Below the pieces are notes generated by a model. That model saw nothing but the letters and a program-made list of their open reading frames with translations. It was not told the origin of the DNA and did not search any database. The translations under genes and the position numbers were made by a program. A stretch of 64,000 bases of DNA, from NCBI GenBank assembly GCA_963741305.1, contig CAVUHL010000003.1, forward strand, positions 6,820,001-6,884,000. Reading direction: 5' to 3'. Each line of letters opens with the position of its first letter. Positions within the stretch are counted from its first letter, which is position 1. The stretch is from DATMER01 sp963741305. Lineage in GTDB: Bacteria; Acidobacteriota; Thermoanaerobaculia; Multivoradales; UBA5704. Positions 7,297 to 14,654 of this stretch are shown here, one piece after another.

Positions 7297-9431
7297 GAAG
7301 CCCTCGATTGGCGGGGGAGGACGAGGGTGAACGTCGATCCCTCCCCGAGCTTGCTCAACAGGGTGATCTGGCCGTCGAGGATCGAGGCCAGGCGTCGGCA
7401 GATCGTCAGGCCGAGGCCCGTGCCGCCCGTGCGCCGGGCGTAGGAGCTGTCGGCCTGCTGGAACGCTTCGAAGATCGTCTTCTGGTTCTCTTCCGAGATG
7501 CCGATGCCCGTATCCGCCACGGCCACGGAGATCCATTCCTTCCCCGGCTCGTAGTCGAGGCGGATCGAGACCGATCCGGTCGGCGTGAACTTCAAGGCGT
7601 TCGAAAGCAGGTTGAGGATGATCTGCTTCACCTTCTGCCGGTCGGTCTGGATCTCGGGCACATCCTCCGAGATGTTCCGTGTCACGGTCAGCTTGGTGCC
7701 GTCGATCAGCGGCTCGACCTCGGTCATCACCTCGTCGATCAGCTCCTGCAGCACGACGTGCTCGAGCTGGACCGGCATCTTGCCCGACTCGATGCGGGCG
7801 AGGTCGAGGAGGTCGTTGATGATCGACAGCAGATGGCGGGCGTTCGATTCCAGGCGGCCGAGCTTCTCGGTCTGCGGCCGGTTGAGCTCGCCCGAGACCC
7901 CCTCCAGAAGGAGGTGGGTGTAGCCGATGATCGCGTTGAGCGGCGTGCGCAGCTCGTGCGAGACGTTGGCCAGGAACTGCGACTTGGCCGCCGAGGCCTG
8001 CTCGAGCTGGAAGGCCTGGCGGCGCAGCAGCTCGTTCTGCTCGGCCAGCTCGGCCGTGGCCTCACGCACCTTCTCGCGCAGCTCCTCGGAGTGGCGCTTG
8101 ACCTGCTCGTAGAGGTGCTGCTTTTCCACCGCCTCCGTCAGGTCGTGGAGGATCGTGACCACGGCGGTGTCCTCGCCGTGCTTCGACAGGACCTTGCCCG
8201 AGATCGCCTCGACCGGCACCGTGGCGCCGCTCTTGGGATCGATCAGGGAGAGCTCGCCGCGCCAGCGCAACGACTGGCTGGCGTAGAGGCCCGACATGAA
8301 GGAGGTGAACACCGCGTCGTTGGCGCGCACCCGGCGCTCCGCCTCGGCGCTTTTGCCACTTGGGGAGACGGTGAACATGCGCTCCGCGGGCGGGTTCATG
8401 AGCACGATGTTGCCCGATGGGTCGGTCACCAGGATCGGATCGAGCGCGGAGTTGAGGATCAGGTCCAGTCGGTCGCGCTCGGCGCGGGTCTCGGCCTCGG
8501 CGATGCGCAGCCGGCGGTAGTTCTCCTCGATCTCGTCGGTGGCGCGGCGCAGGTCGGTGACATTGCGCAGCACCGAGACCGTTCCGGTCTCGCCTACCCG
8601 GATCTTGACCGGCGTGCTCATGACCTCGAAGAGGAGGTCCTGGCCCTCGGTCGGATCGACCAGCAGCAGCTCGTGGCGGGTCGGCCCGCCGCCGGAGCTG
8701 GAGGTGAAGGTCGAAGCGGAGAACAGCATGTTGTTGAGCGCCACGGCCCGCCGCCGGCCCTCGCTCTTCTGATCGTCGGCGGTGAGGAGCATCTCGGCGC
8801 TGCCGTTGGCGACCAGGATCCTGCCTTCCGAATCGGTGAGCAGGATCGGGTCGGTGACCGCGTTGATGACGCCGAAGAGCCAGCTCTGCTCGCGCTTGTA
8901 GCGCCGCTCATCCACCTGGGACCGCTTGAACCAGAGCGACTGCAGGCGGGCACCCAGGACCTCGGCGGCCCAGCGGGTGTCCTCCTCGTTGGCGTTGTCC
9001 ATGCCGGCGAGCAGGAGGAGGCCGGGGCCGATGTCGCCGCTCTCGCCCGTTCCAGCGAGCGGCACGGCAACGAACGGCTCGGCTCCCAGGGGAGTGTCGA
9101 GCTGCGGTCCGGAGAAAGCCACGGGCTCGGAGGCCGCCAGGGCGACCACCAGCGGATGCATGCGGTCGTTGAGGTCCAGGCTGAACGCGTCGACCGAGGC
9201 GAGGGACAGGCCGAGGCCGGTGAGGCCGACGAGGCGCGCGGATTCACTTTCCACCACGGCGCACAGGCCGCGCTCGATCCCGGCGTGGCGTGCGAGCCAG
9301 CGCAGGGTGAGCACGGCGCAGGGGCGGACTTCCTGCTCTGCAAGCAGGGAGTCGACCAGCGCGAGCCGGGCTCGTGAGCCGACTCCGCCCCGGACCTGTG
9401 GGGTAGCGGTGAACGGTGCGACTCGGGCCAC
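7293..9431 (-). CDS. Multi-PAS sensor histidine kinase embedded in the gas vesicle operon
   Basis: A 712-residue soluble-looking kinase. A GAF-like region spans about 30-170, PAS domains about 185-295 and 320-430, and a coiled coil about 435-480. HisKA has His492 in SHELRTPLNAIIGYT. The ATPase domain has NLLSNALKF near 607, DTGIGI near 641 and TGGTGLGL near 669. No membrane segment is evident, so it should sense a cytoplasmic signal. The GTG start lies three bases after the gvpA stop, and its stop overlaps the receiver gene. Both facts place it inside the operon, not beside it. Sensing of redox, light or energy state through PAS/GAF is plausible but no ligand can be read from the sequence. 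Confidence 0.93.
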   Translation of the reverse strand: MARVAPFTATPQVRGGVGSRARLALVDSLLAEQEVRPCAVLTLRWLARHAGIERGLCAVVESESARLVGLTGLGLSLASVDAFSLDLNDRMHPLVVALAASEPVAFSGPQLDTPLGAEPFVAVPLAGTGESGDIGPGLLLLAGMDNANEEDTRWAAEVLGARLQSLWFKRSQVDERRYKREQSWLFGVINAVTDPILLTDSEGRILVANGSAEMLLTADDQKSEGRRRAVALNNMLFSASTFTSSSGGGPTRHELLLVDPTEGQDLLFEVMSTPVKIRVGETGTVSVLRNVTDLRRATDEIEENYRRLRIAEAETRAERDRLDLILNSALDPILVTDPSGNIVLMNPPAERMFTVSPSGKSAEAERRVRANDAVFTSFMSGLYASQSLRWRGELSLIDPKSGATVPVEAISGKVLSKHGEDTAVVTILHDLTEAVEKQHLYEQVKRHSEELREKVREATAELAEQNELLRRQAFQLEQASAAKSQFLANVSHELRTPLNAIIGYTHLLLEGVSGELNRPQTEKLGRLESNARHLLSIINDLLDLARIESGKMPVQLEHVVLQELIDEVMTEVEPLIDGTKLTVTRNISEDVPEIQTDRQKVKQIILNLLSNALKFTPTGSVSIRLDYEPGKEWISVAVADTGIGISEENQKTIFEAFQQADSSYARRTGGTGLGLTICRRLASILDGQITLLSKLGEGSTFTLVLPRQSRAS

Positions 9432-9434
9432 GGC

Positions 9435-9773
9435 TTACAGCTTGCTGGTTTGCCTGGACCGCCGCCGCGCCGGCAGCGCTTCCCGCGCCGTGGAGGCCGC
9501 GAGCTGAGCCCGGAGCGAGGCGTTCTCGGCCAGCAAGTCCTCCGAGGTCCGAGACTCCAATCCCGGCCGCGAAACGGTCGGGGCCGCGGACACAGCCTCT
9601 GAATACCTGATGTACGTATCGATGGATGCCACCACGATGCGGGCCTCGACGGTGAGCAGGTCGATGCCCACCAGCGACACTCTCACCCAGGCATCGATGA
9701 CGATACCCTTGTCCAGGACGCGGTCCAGGACATCGATCAGACTGGTTCCACCGGAAGCTCGTTCGACCGGCAT
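9435..9773 (-). CDS. gvpA: Major gas vesicle shell protein GvpA, with C-terminal extension
   Basis: A 112-residue protein. Residues 11-60 are a close match to GvpA: SLIDVLDRVLDKGIVIDAW, VSLVGIDLLTVEARIVVAS, IDTYIRYSEAV. GvpA polymerises into the gas-permeable, water-excluding vesicle wall. Classical GvpA ends soon after this core. Here about 50 extra residues follow, including a heptad-like stretch (LLAENASLRAQLA) and a basic end (PARRRSRQTSKL). The gene is second in the operon, three bases after the GvpA-like gene and three bases before the kinase. Confidence 0.93.
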   Translation of the reverse strand: MPVERASGGTSLIDVLDRVLDKGIVIDAWVRVSLVGIDLLTVEARIVVASIDTYIRYSEAVSAAPTVSRPGLESRTSEDLLAENASLRAQLAASTAREALPARRRSRQTSKL

Positions 9774-9776
9774 TTC

Positions 9777-10139
9777 CTACCCCCTGGGATTCTTCTTTTC
9801 AGGGCGGGCGCTCGCGCCCTCCCGGCGAGGACGTTCCACTGCCAAGGCTGCAACTTTCTCTTCGAGCTGCCGGATCTGCTGGCGCAGCGCCTCGTTCTCG
9901 ACCGAGAGCTGCCGGGCGGCGACGGACAGGTTCGGGTCCTGACGCCACCAATCGAGGCCGATCTGCTCGGCCTTGTCGATCGAGCAGACCAGCAGGCGGA
10001 TGCGGATGGTCAACAGCTCGACCTCCGCCAGGGACACCCGGATGTCCCCGGCGATGACCAATCCCTTGTCCAGCACCCGGTCGAGCACGTCGACCAGTCC
10101 AGTGGATCGTCGGTACGCAGGTTCGATCGCGGGTGTCAT
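9777..10139 (-). CDS. GvpA-family shell protein, GvpJ/GvpA2-like, with coiled-coil tail
   Basis: A 120-residue protein and the first gene of the operon. The GvpA-family core is LVDVLDRVLDKGLVIAGDI, then VSLAEVELLTIRIRLLVCS, IDKAEQIGLDWW. The GDIRVSL and WW features distinguish it from the main GvpA and place it near the minor GvpJ-type proteins. Residues about 75-100 form a strong leucine heptad pattern (LSVENEALRQQIRQLEEKVAAL), followed by a Lys/Arg-rich end. A GGGAG stretch lies upstream of the ATG and a sigma-70-type promoter is found 57 bases upstream. Confidence 0.88.
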   Translation of the reverse strand: MTPAIEPAYRRSTGLVDVLDRVLDKGLVIAGDIRVSLAEVELLTIRIRLLVCSIDKAEQIGLDWWRQDPNLSVAARQLSVENEALRQQIRQLEEKVAALAVERPRREGASARPEKKNPRG

Positions 10140-10195
10140 CCGTTCTCGGGTCTCCCTGGGTCACCCGCTCATGCGGTTGTGCCTTTGAGGAGCAC

Positions 10196-10224
10196 ACTCT
10201 AAGCCATCCGGAAGCGGCGCGCAA
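10196..10224 (-). promoter_or_regulatory. Predicted promoter of the gas vesicle operon
   Basis: On the minus strand TTGCGC (10219-10224) and TAGAGT (10196-10201) are separated by exactly 17 bases. The predicted start of transcription falls near 10190, giving a leader of about 50 bases before the first gene. The opposite strand of this 150-base gap must carry the promoter of the divergent amidohydrolase gene. Confidence 0.5.
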
Positions 10225-10292
10225 TGGACGCAGACGTCATCCTGTTACCATACGCCCGACCCCCAGTCGTGCCGAGAGCTAGGAGATTGACC

Positions 10293-12095
10293 TTGCAAGG
10301 AAGATACCTCATCCCGATCGTCATGCTCACCCTCTTGGCGGGCCCCGCCAGGGCCATCCCGGAAGCGGATACCTCCGCCGCGCGGGAGGTATTCGAGAAG
10401 AATCTTCAATCCATCCGGGACAAGGACCGCGAGGCCTACCTCTCCTGCTACCTGGAGTCCGACGGGCTGGTGCGCACCGGTCCCGACGGGTTCCAGCTTG
10501 GCTATTCCGGGCCGCAGGGCCTGGCTGCCACGGCGGGCGAGGCCTGGCCCGACCACATCGCCGCCGACGACCTCCGGCTGACCCCGGTCCGCCCCGGGGT
10601 CGTCTACGGCACCTACCGCTACCGGGTGCGCTACGGCCAGGAAGAAGTCACCGGCATTTCGGAGCGCCTCTTCCTGGAGACGCCCCAGGGCTGGAAGATC
10701 GCGGTGAGCACCGCCTTCCCCGCCCTGCCCGGCGTGCCGCCTCCCCCGCGTGCCCTGGTGGGAGCCACCCTGGTGGACGGCACCGGCGCGGCCCCCGTCC
10801 CGGATGCCGTCGTGATCCTGCGCGACGGCAAGATCGACTGCGCCGGCCCGCGCGCGTCCTGCCCAATCCCTGAAGGGATCGATACGGTCGACCTGCGCGG
10901 CCATTGGATCACCCCCGGTCTGGTCGATGCCCACGTCCACTTCTCCCAGACCGGCTGGGCGGACGGCCGCCCCGACTCCCTGGACGTGCGCGGCCGCCAT
11001 CCCTATGAAGAGGTCGTGGCCGACCTCCGGGCCCATCCGGAGCGCTTCGGCCGCTCGCTGCTCTGCTCCGGAGTGACCGCCGCCTTCGACGTGGGCGGCT
11101 ACCCCTGGACCGTCTCCCTTTCCGACCTTTTCGAGCCGAGGACCGATGTACCCCGGGTAGCCGCGGCCGGCCCCCTGCTCTCGACCCTGGACCACTGGCT
11201 CAACCTGCCGGGGGAGCGCCAGTTCGTCCACATCACCGATCCGGACTCGGCGCGGGTGGGCGCCCGGTATCTGAAGGCCCAGGGATCGGACGCGGTCAAG
11301 GTCTGGTTCATCCGCACCCAGGAAGGGAGCATGGCGGAAATGTCCGCCGCGGTCCGGGCCGCCGGGGAAGAGGCGCGCCGGCTTGGCATCCCCTTGATCG
11401 TCCACGCGACCGGCCTGATGGAAGCCAAGGAGGCGCTGCGCGCCGGGGCGAAGCTGCTGGTCCACAGTGTCGACGACCGGCCGGTGGACCAGGAGTTCCT
11501 CGACCTCGCCCGGAGCGCCGGAACGATCTACTGCCCGACCTTGACGGTCATGCGCGGCTACGAGCAACTCCTGGGAGGTGCCCTCCGCCGCCAGGCCCCT
11601 GCGTTCGAAGACCCCAACGGCTGCGTCAATGCCGCCATCCGGGCGAAGATCGCCGAGACCGCCCAGGTCACCCCGAAGCCCGACGATGAGGTCAACGAAG
11701 AGTCGATGGAGCGGTTTTCGGAGCGCAACGCCGGGCGGGGACGGACCTCCGCCACCAACCTCAAAAAGGTTTTGGATGCGGGTATCCCGATCGCGATGGG
11801 GACCGACGCCGGCAACCCCCTGACCCTCCACGGCCCCTCGGTCTACGCCGAGATGGATGCCATGCAGGCCGCGGGGCTCACGCCGATGCAGGTCCTGGTC
11901 GCCTCGACCCGGGGCGGCGCGCTGGCCATGGGGCGCGAAAAAGAGATCGGAACGGTGGAGAAGGGCAAGCTCGCCGACCTCCTGATCGTAGCCGCCGATC
12001 CAACGGCCAACGCGGCCAACCTGCGCAAGGTCCGCTGGGTGATCCGGGGCGGAGCCATGCGGCCGATCGAAGAGCTGTCGGCGCTGGCGAAATGA
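10293..12095 (+). CDS. Secreted amidohydrolase with N-terminal SnoaL-like domain
   Basis: A protein of about 600 residues. The TTG start at 10293 is chosen because AGGAG lies seven bases upstream and the product begins with a signal peptide (LQGRYLIPIVMLTLLAGPARA). Residues about 25-150 resemble a SnoaL/NTF2-like domain (AREVFEKNLQSIRDKDREAYL). The rest is a metal-dependent amidohydrolase, with VDAHVHF, a Lys in VKVWF, HATG, LVHSVDD and GTDAGNP supplying the metal and catalytic ligands, then a composite beta end (EKGKLADLLIV). It is similar to imidazolonepropionase and prolidase-type enzymes of Acidobacteria-like genomes. Substrate is unknown; periplasmic action is inferred from the signal. 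Confidence 0.85.
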   Translation: MQGRYLIPIVMLTLLAGPARAIPEADTSAAREVFEKNLQSIRDKDREAYLSCYLESDGLVRTGPDGFQLGYSGPQGLAATAGEAWPDHIAADDLRLTPVRPGVVYGTYRYRVRYGQEEVTGISERLFLETPQGWKIAVSTAFPALPGVPPPPRALVGATLVDGTGAAPVPDAVVILRDGKIDCAGPRASCPIPEGIDTVDLRGHWITPGLVDAHVHFSQTGWADGRPDSLDVRGRHPYEEVVADLRAHPERFGRSLLCSGVTAAFDVGGYPWTVSLSDLFEPRTDVPRVAAAGPLLSTLDHWLNLPGERQFVHITDPDSARVGARYLKAQGSDAVKVWFIRTQEGSMAEMSAAVRAAGEEARRLGIPLIVHATGLMEAKEALRAGAKLLVHSVDDRPVDQEFLDLARSAGTIYCPTLTVMRGYEQLLGGALRRQAPAFEDPNGCVNAAIRAKIAETAQVTPKPDDEVNEESMERFSERNAGRGRTSATNLKKVLDAGIPIAMGTDAGNPLTLHGPSVYAEMDAMQAAGLTPMQVLVASTRGGALAMGREKEIGTVEKGKLADLLIVAADPTANAANLRKVRWVIRGGAMRPIEELSALAK

Positions 12096-12725
12096 TCACA
12101 GCTGGCCAGTCTGCCCTACCTGATACAGATACGAAGAGCGCATGTAGAAGGCTGCCGCAAGACCGATCAGAAGCACCGTCACGGTTGCCCAGACGGCGGC
12201 GGGCGGCAAGGCGGAGTCCGTGGGCCTCGGTCGCGTCAGTCGTGTCAGTGAGACCACGAAGATCACGATCACGATGGCGCTGACCGCGATCGCGCCTCCG
12301 AAGCTTGCGACCACGAGGCCGGCGAAGCGCGGTGAAACCTCGGCGATATTGGTGGATCGGCCCGTACCGAGCACCTCGAGAAGGGTGCTCTCGACCATCC
12401 AGAGGAAGAAGGCCGGGACGCAGCCCAGGACCGGGGCAAGAGAGAGAAGAAGTCCTGGAAATGCCTGGGGCTTGCGCAGAACGGTGACCGCGAGCCAACC
12501 CGCGAGGGCGGCGGCTGCTATCGCGGCGACGATCAAGAGGCGATTTGCCTCGTACATGCCCGCTACGGCTGATCCGATACCTCCGCTGCCGGTCATGGTC
12601 ATTTCCTGGAAGGCGTTGATGACTCCCCGCAGGGCAGCCGCCGTGCCGATCGCCGGGAGAATGGCCGCAAGCGCCGCGATGTAATACCACAAGGGACTCT
12701 TCGAAGGGACCTCAGCTTCCACCAT
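12096..12725 (-). CDS. Five-helix membrane protein, duplicated copy
   Basis: A 209-residue integral membrane protein with predicted helices near residues 15-38, 62-82, 90-112, 138-162 and 175-195, and a short polar end (SSYLYQVGQTGQL). The ATG at 12725 is preceded by GGAGGCGGGA; the longer reading to 12797 would translate the duplicated lipoprotein tail out of frame. I do not recognise the family. The VINAF...GSGG...YEAN stretch after helix one faintly recalls the ExbB/TolQ/MotA family, but the match is too weak for a call. About four in five residues match its neighbour. Confidence 0.75.
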   Translation of the reverse strand: MVEAEVPSKSPLWYYIAALAAILPAIGTAAALRGVINAFQEMTMTGSGGIGSAVAGMYEANRLLIVAAIAAAALAGWLAVTVLRKPQAFPGLLLSLAPVLGCVPAFFLWMVESTLLEVLGTGRSTNIAEVSPRFAGLVVASFGGAIAVSAIVIVIFVVSLTRLTRPRPTDSALPPAAVWATVTVLLIGLAAAFYMRSSYLYQVGQTGQL

Positions 12726-12815
12726 TCCCGCCTCCGCTCGATGGTTTGAAATTCGAGACGTTGCCGATCCGGAGCCATCGGCCATTGCGCTTTTCATAGA
12801 GCTCGATCCACGAGA

Positions 12816-13445
12816 TCACAGCTGGCCGGTCTGCCCTACCTGATACAGATACGAAGAGCGCATGTAGAAAGCTGCCGCAAGACCGATCAGAAGCACCGTC
12901 ACGGCTGCCCAGACGGCCACGGGCGGCAAGGCGGAGTCGGTGGGCCTCGAGCGCGTCAGTGAGACCACGAAGACTACGATCGCGATGGCGATGACCGCGA
13001 TCGCACCGCCAAAGCTTGCGGTCACGAGGCGGGCGAGGCGCTGTGAAACATCGGCGACATCGGTGGCGGAGCCCGTGGCATTGGGGTCAATCACCTCGAG
13101 AATGGAGCTCTCGACCATCCAGAGGAAGAAGGCCGGGACCAAAGCCAGGAGCGGCGCAAGCGAGAGCGGAAGCCCTGGAAAGGCCTGGGGTTTGCGGAGA
13201 ACGACCACCGCGAGCCAGCCTGCGAGAGCGGCGGCTGCCACGGCAGCGACGATCAGGGGGCGGTTTGCCTCGTAGAGACCCACCGAAACCGTTCCGACAC
13301 CTCCGCTGCCTGTCAAGGCTATCCCCCGGAAGGCATTGATGACTCCCCGTGTGGCAACCGCCGTGCCGATCGCCGGGAGAATCGCCGCAAGCGCCGCGAT
13401 GGAATACCACAAGGGACTCTTCGAACGGACCTCAGCTTCCACCAT
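12816..13445 (-). CDS. Five-helix membrane protein, parental copy
   Basis: A 209-residue paralog of the preceding gene with the same helix layout. The main differences are in the loop around residues 40-55 and the loop near 120-135 (IDPNATGSATDVADVSQRL versus a shorter-charged version). Its ATG overlaps the end of the lipoprotein gene by 14 bases, which is the original arrangement copied by the duplication. Co-translation with the lipoprotein suggests the two act together at the cell envelope. Function unknown. Confidence 0.77.
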   Translation of the reverse strand: MVEAEVRSKSPLWYSIAALAAILPAIGTAVATRGVINAFRGIALTGSGGVGTVSVGLYEANRPLIVAAVAAAALAGWLAVVVLRKPQAFPGLPLSLAPLLALVPAFFLWMVESSILEVIDPNATGSATDVADVSQRLARLVTASFGGAIAVIAIAIVVFVVSLTRSRPTDSALPPVAVWAAVTVLLIGLAAAFYMRSSYLYQVGQTGQL

Positions 13446-13935
13446 TCCCGCCTCCGCTCTCTGGTTTGAAATTTGAGACGTTGCCGATCCGGAGCCATCG
13501 GCCATTGCGCTTTTCATAGAGCTCGATCCACGAGCTTACGAACTCCAGCGGCTCGACGGTGCCGTCCGGTTGCGACTGATCGCCTCGCGCCTCGATCTGC
13601 GCGACCACCCAGCCGAGCGAGCCGTCCTTCGAGACCTTGACGACCGGAGGGATCTGATCCCGGTACACCGAGAATCGGGTGCTTTCGAGATAAGGCCCGA
13701 GAAACTGCCGGCGTGCTTCCCGATCCGGATGACTGATCCCACCCTGGCTGGATACGACGTAGTCATCCTCCTCCGCTTTGAGCAGGAGATCCACGTCGCT
13801 CGCGAGATGTGCCCGCAGGCCTTCCTCGTGAAGCGCCAGCAATTGCTCCTCCTCACTCGGGCCACGGCGAGCCGTGTTCGGTGCGCAGGACAGAACGGCA
13901 AAGGCCAGCAAGGCAGCGATTTTCCAGCCGTACAT
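13432..13935 (-). CDS. Lipoprotein with SnoaL/DUF4440-like fold
   Basis: A 167-residue predicted lipoprotein. The signal sequence MYGWKIAALLAFAVLSC ends in an AVLSC lipobox, so the Cys near residue 17 should be lipidated. The mature part (EEEQLLALHEEGLRAHLASDVDLLL, SSQGGISHPDREARRQFL, WIELYEKRNGRWLRIGNVSNF) follows the pattern of NTF2/SnoaL-like proteins. The ATG at 13935 is preferred over a GTG at 13944 because GGAGAG lies eight bases upstream and the lipoprotein signal begins there. The last part of this gene was copied in the adjacent tandem duplication. Confidence 0.78.
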   Translation of the reverse strand: MYGWKIAALLAFAVLSCAPNTARRGPSEEEQLLALHEEGLRAHLASDVDLLLKAEEDDYVVSSQGGISHPDREARRQFLGPYLESTRFSVYRDQIPPVVKVSKDGSLGWVVAQIEARGDQSQPDGTVEPLEFVSSWIELYEKRNGRWLRIGNVSNFKPESGGGNGGS

Positions 13936-13940
13936 GGGTC

Positions 13941-14546
13941 TCACTCTCCGAATACAAGGTAGTGGTGGTGGAAGTATAGCTCGCGAACCAGGAACGGGGC
14001 CTGGGAGCGCAGAGTCCGGTATCGGCTGTGCGGGGTCGGGGAGGGCAGAACGTCCAGATCAAGGTCGCGGAGCATCATGTGGGCTCTCCGCATGTGGAGA
14101 GGATCGCTGACCAGCAGCCCGCTCCGGAGCCCGGCGGATCGAAGGAGGCGGCGGGCTTCTGTAAGGTTCTGGAGCGTCGTGTGAGAGACGGACTCGATGA
14201 GGATGTCCTGGGCCGGGATTCCCCGGGCGATCACGTAAGCCGCCCCGGCTTGAGACTCGGAGAGGGCATCGCCCTCGCCGACGCCGCCCGTCAGGATCAG
14301 ATACCGGACGATGCCGCGCCGGCGCAGGTCGATGGCATGATCGAGACGCGCGGCATAGACCGGCGACGGCTGGCCGGACTGAACGGCCGCGCCGAGGACG
14401 ATGGCTGCGTCGGAGGACCGCTCGCTGTAGTTCCGGGAGAAGGCGACGGTCTGGATCGTGAGGACGAGAAGCCAGGCGAGCAAGCCCGCGAAAAGCCATC
14501 CAAAAATCCGGCGCAAGCGCCTGCGTAGATTCGGGAACAAAGTCAC
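13941..14546 (-). CDS. YdcF/ElyC-like DUF218 membrane protein
   Basis: A 201-residue protein with one N-terminal membrane helix (WLFAGLLAWLLVLTIQTVAF) followed by a DUF218 domain: AIVLGAAVQSGQPSPVYAARLDHA, YLILTGGVGEGDALSES, VSHTTLQNLTEA, VSDPLHMRRA. Family members such as ElyC and SanA affect envelope integrity and peptidoglycan precursor handling. The GTG start at 14546 is supported by reading context only; a TTG at 14540 is an alternative. It leads the minus-strand lipoprotein/membrane-protein group and is divergent from the nuclease gene. Confidence 0.85.
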   Translation of the reverse strand: MTLFPNLRRRLRRIFGWLFAGLLAWLLVLTIQTVAFSRNYSERSSDAAIVLGAAVQSGQPSPVYAARLDHAIDLRRRGIVRYLILTGGVGEGDALSESQAGAAYVIARGIPAQDILIESVSHTTLQNLTEARRLLRSAGLRSGLLVSDPLHMRRAHMMLRDLDLDVLPSPTPHSRYRTLRSQAPFLVRELYFHHHYLVFGE

Positions 14547-14559
14547 TTTGCCGTCACGT

Positions 14560-14566
14560 TACAATA
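14560..14566. promoter_or_regulatory. Shared -10 region of a divergent promoter pair
   Basis: TACAAT (14560-14565) reads toward the nuclease gene and the overlapping TATTGT reads toward the YdcF-like gene. The first would give a leader of about 80 bases, the second a very short one. No clear -35 box was found for either. Confidence 0.35.
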
Positions 14567-14654
14567 CTTTGGCGGTCAACCCGCATCCTTATCCTATAGA
14601 CCTTCGGCTGTTCACCTGGATCGTTCCCCTGCAATCTGGAAGGAGTGTTTGCGA

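Larger units (their letters stand above)
12095..13534. repeat. 720-bp tandem direct duplication
   Basis: Two adjoining copies, 12095-12814 and 12815-13534, align end to end. Each holds one membrane-protein gene plus the last part of the upstream lipoprotein gene. The left copy therefore carries a dead 3' fragment of the lipoprotein gene (about 12715-12814), while the right copy keeps the intact junction. The left edge abuts the amidohydrolase stop codon. Confidence 0.9.

Noticed and set aside
10245..11831. 528-residue minus-strand open frame opposite the amidohydrolase
   Set aside because: Shadow frame; the plus-strand protein has catalytic motifs and a signal peptide.
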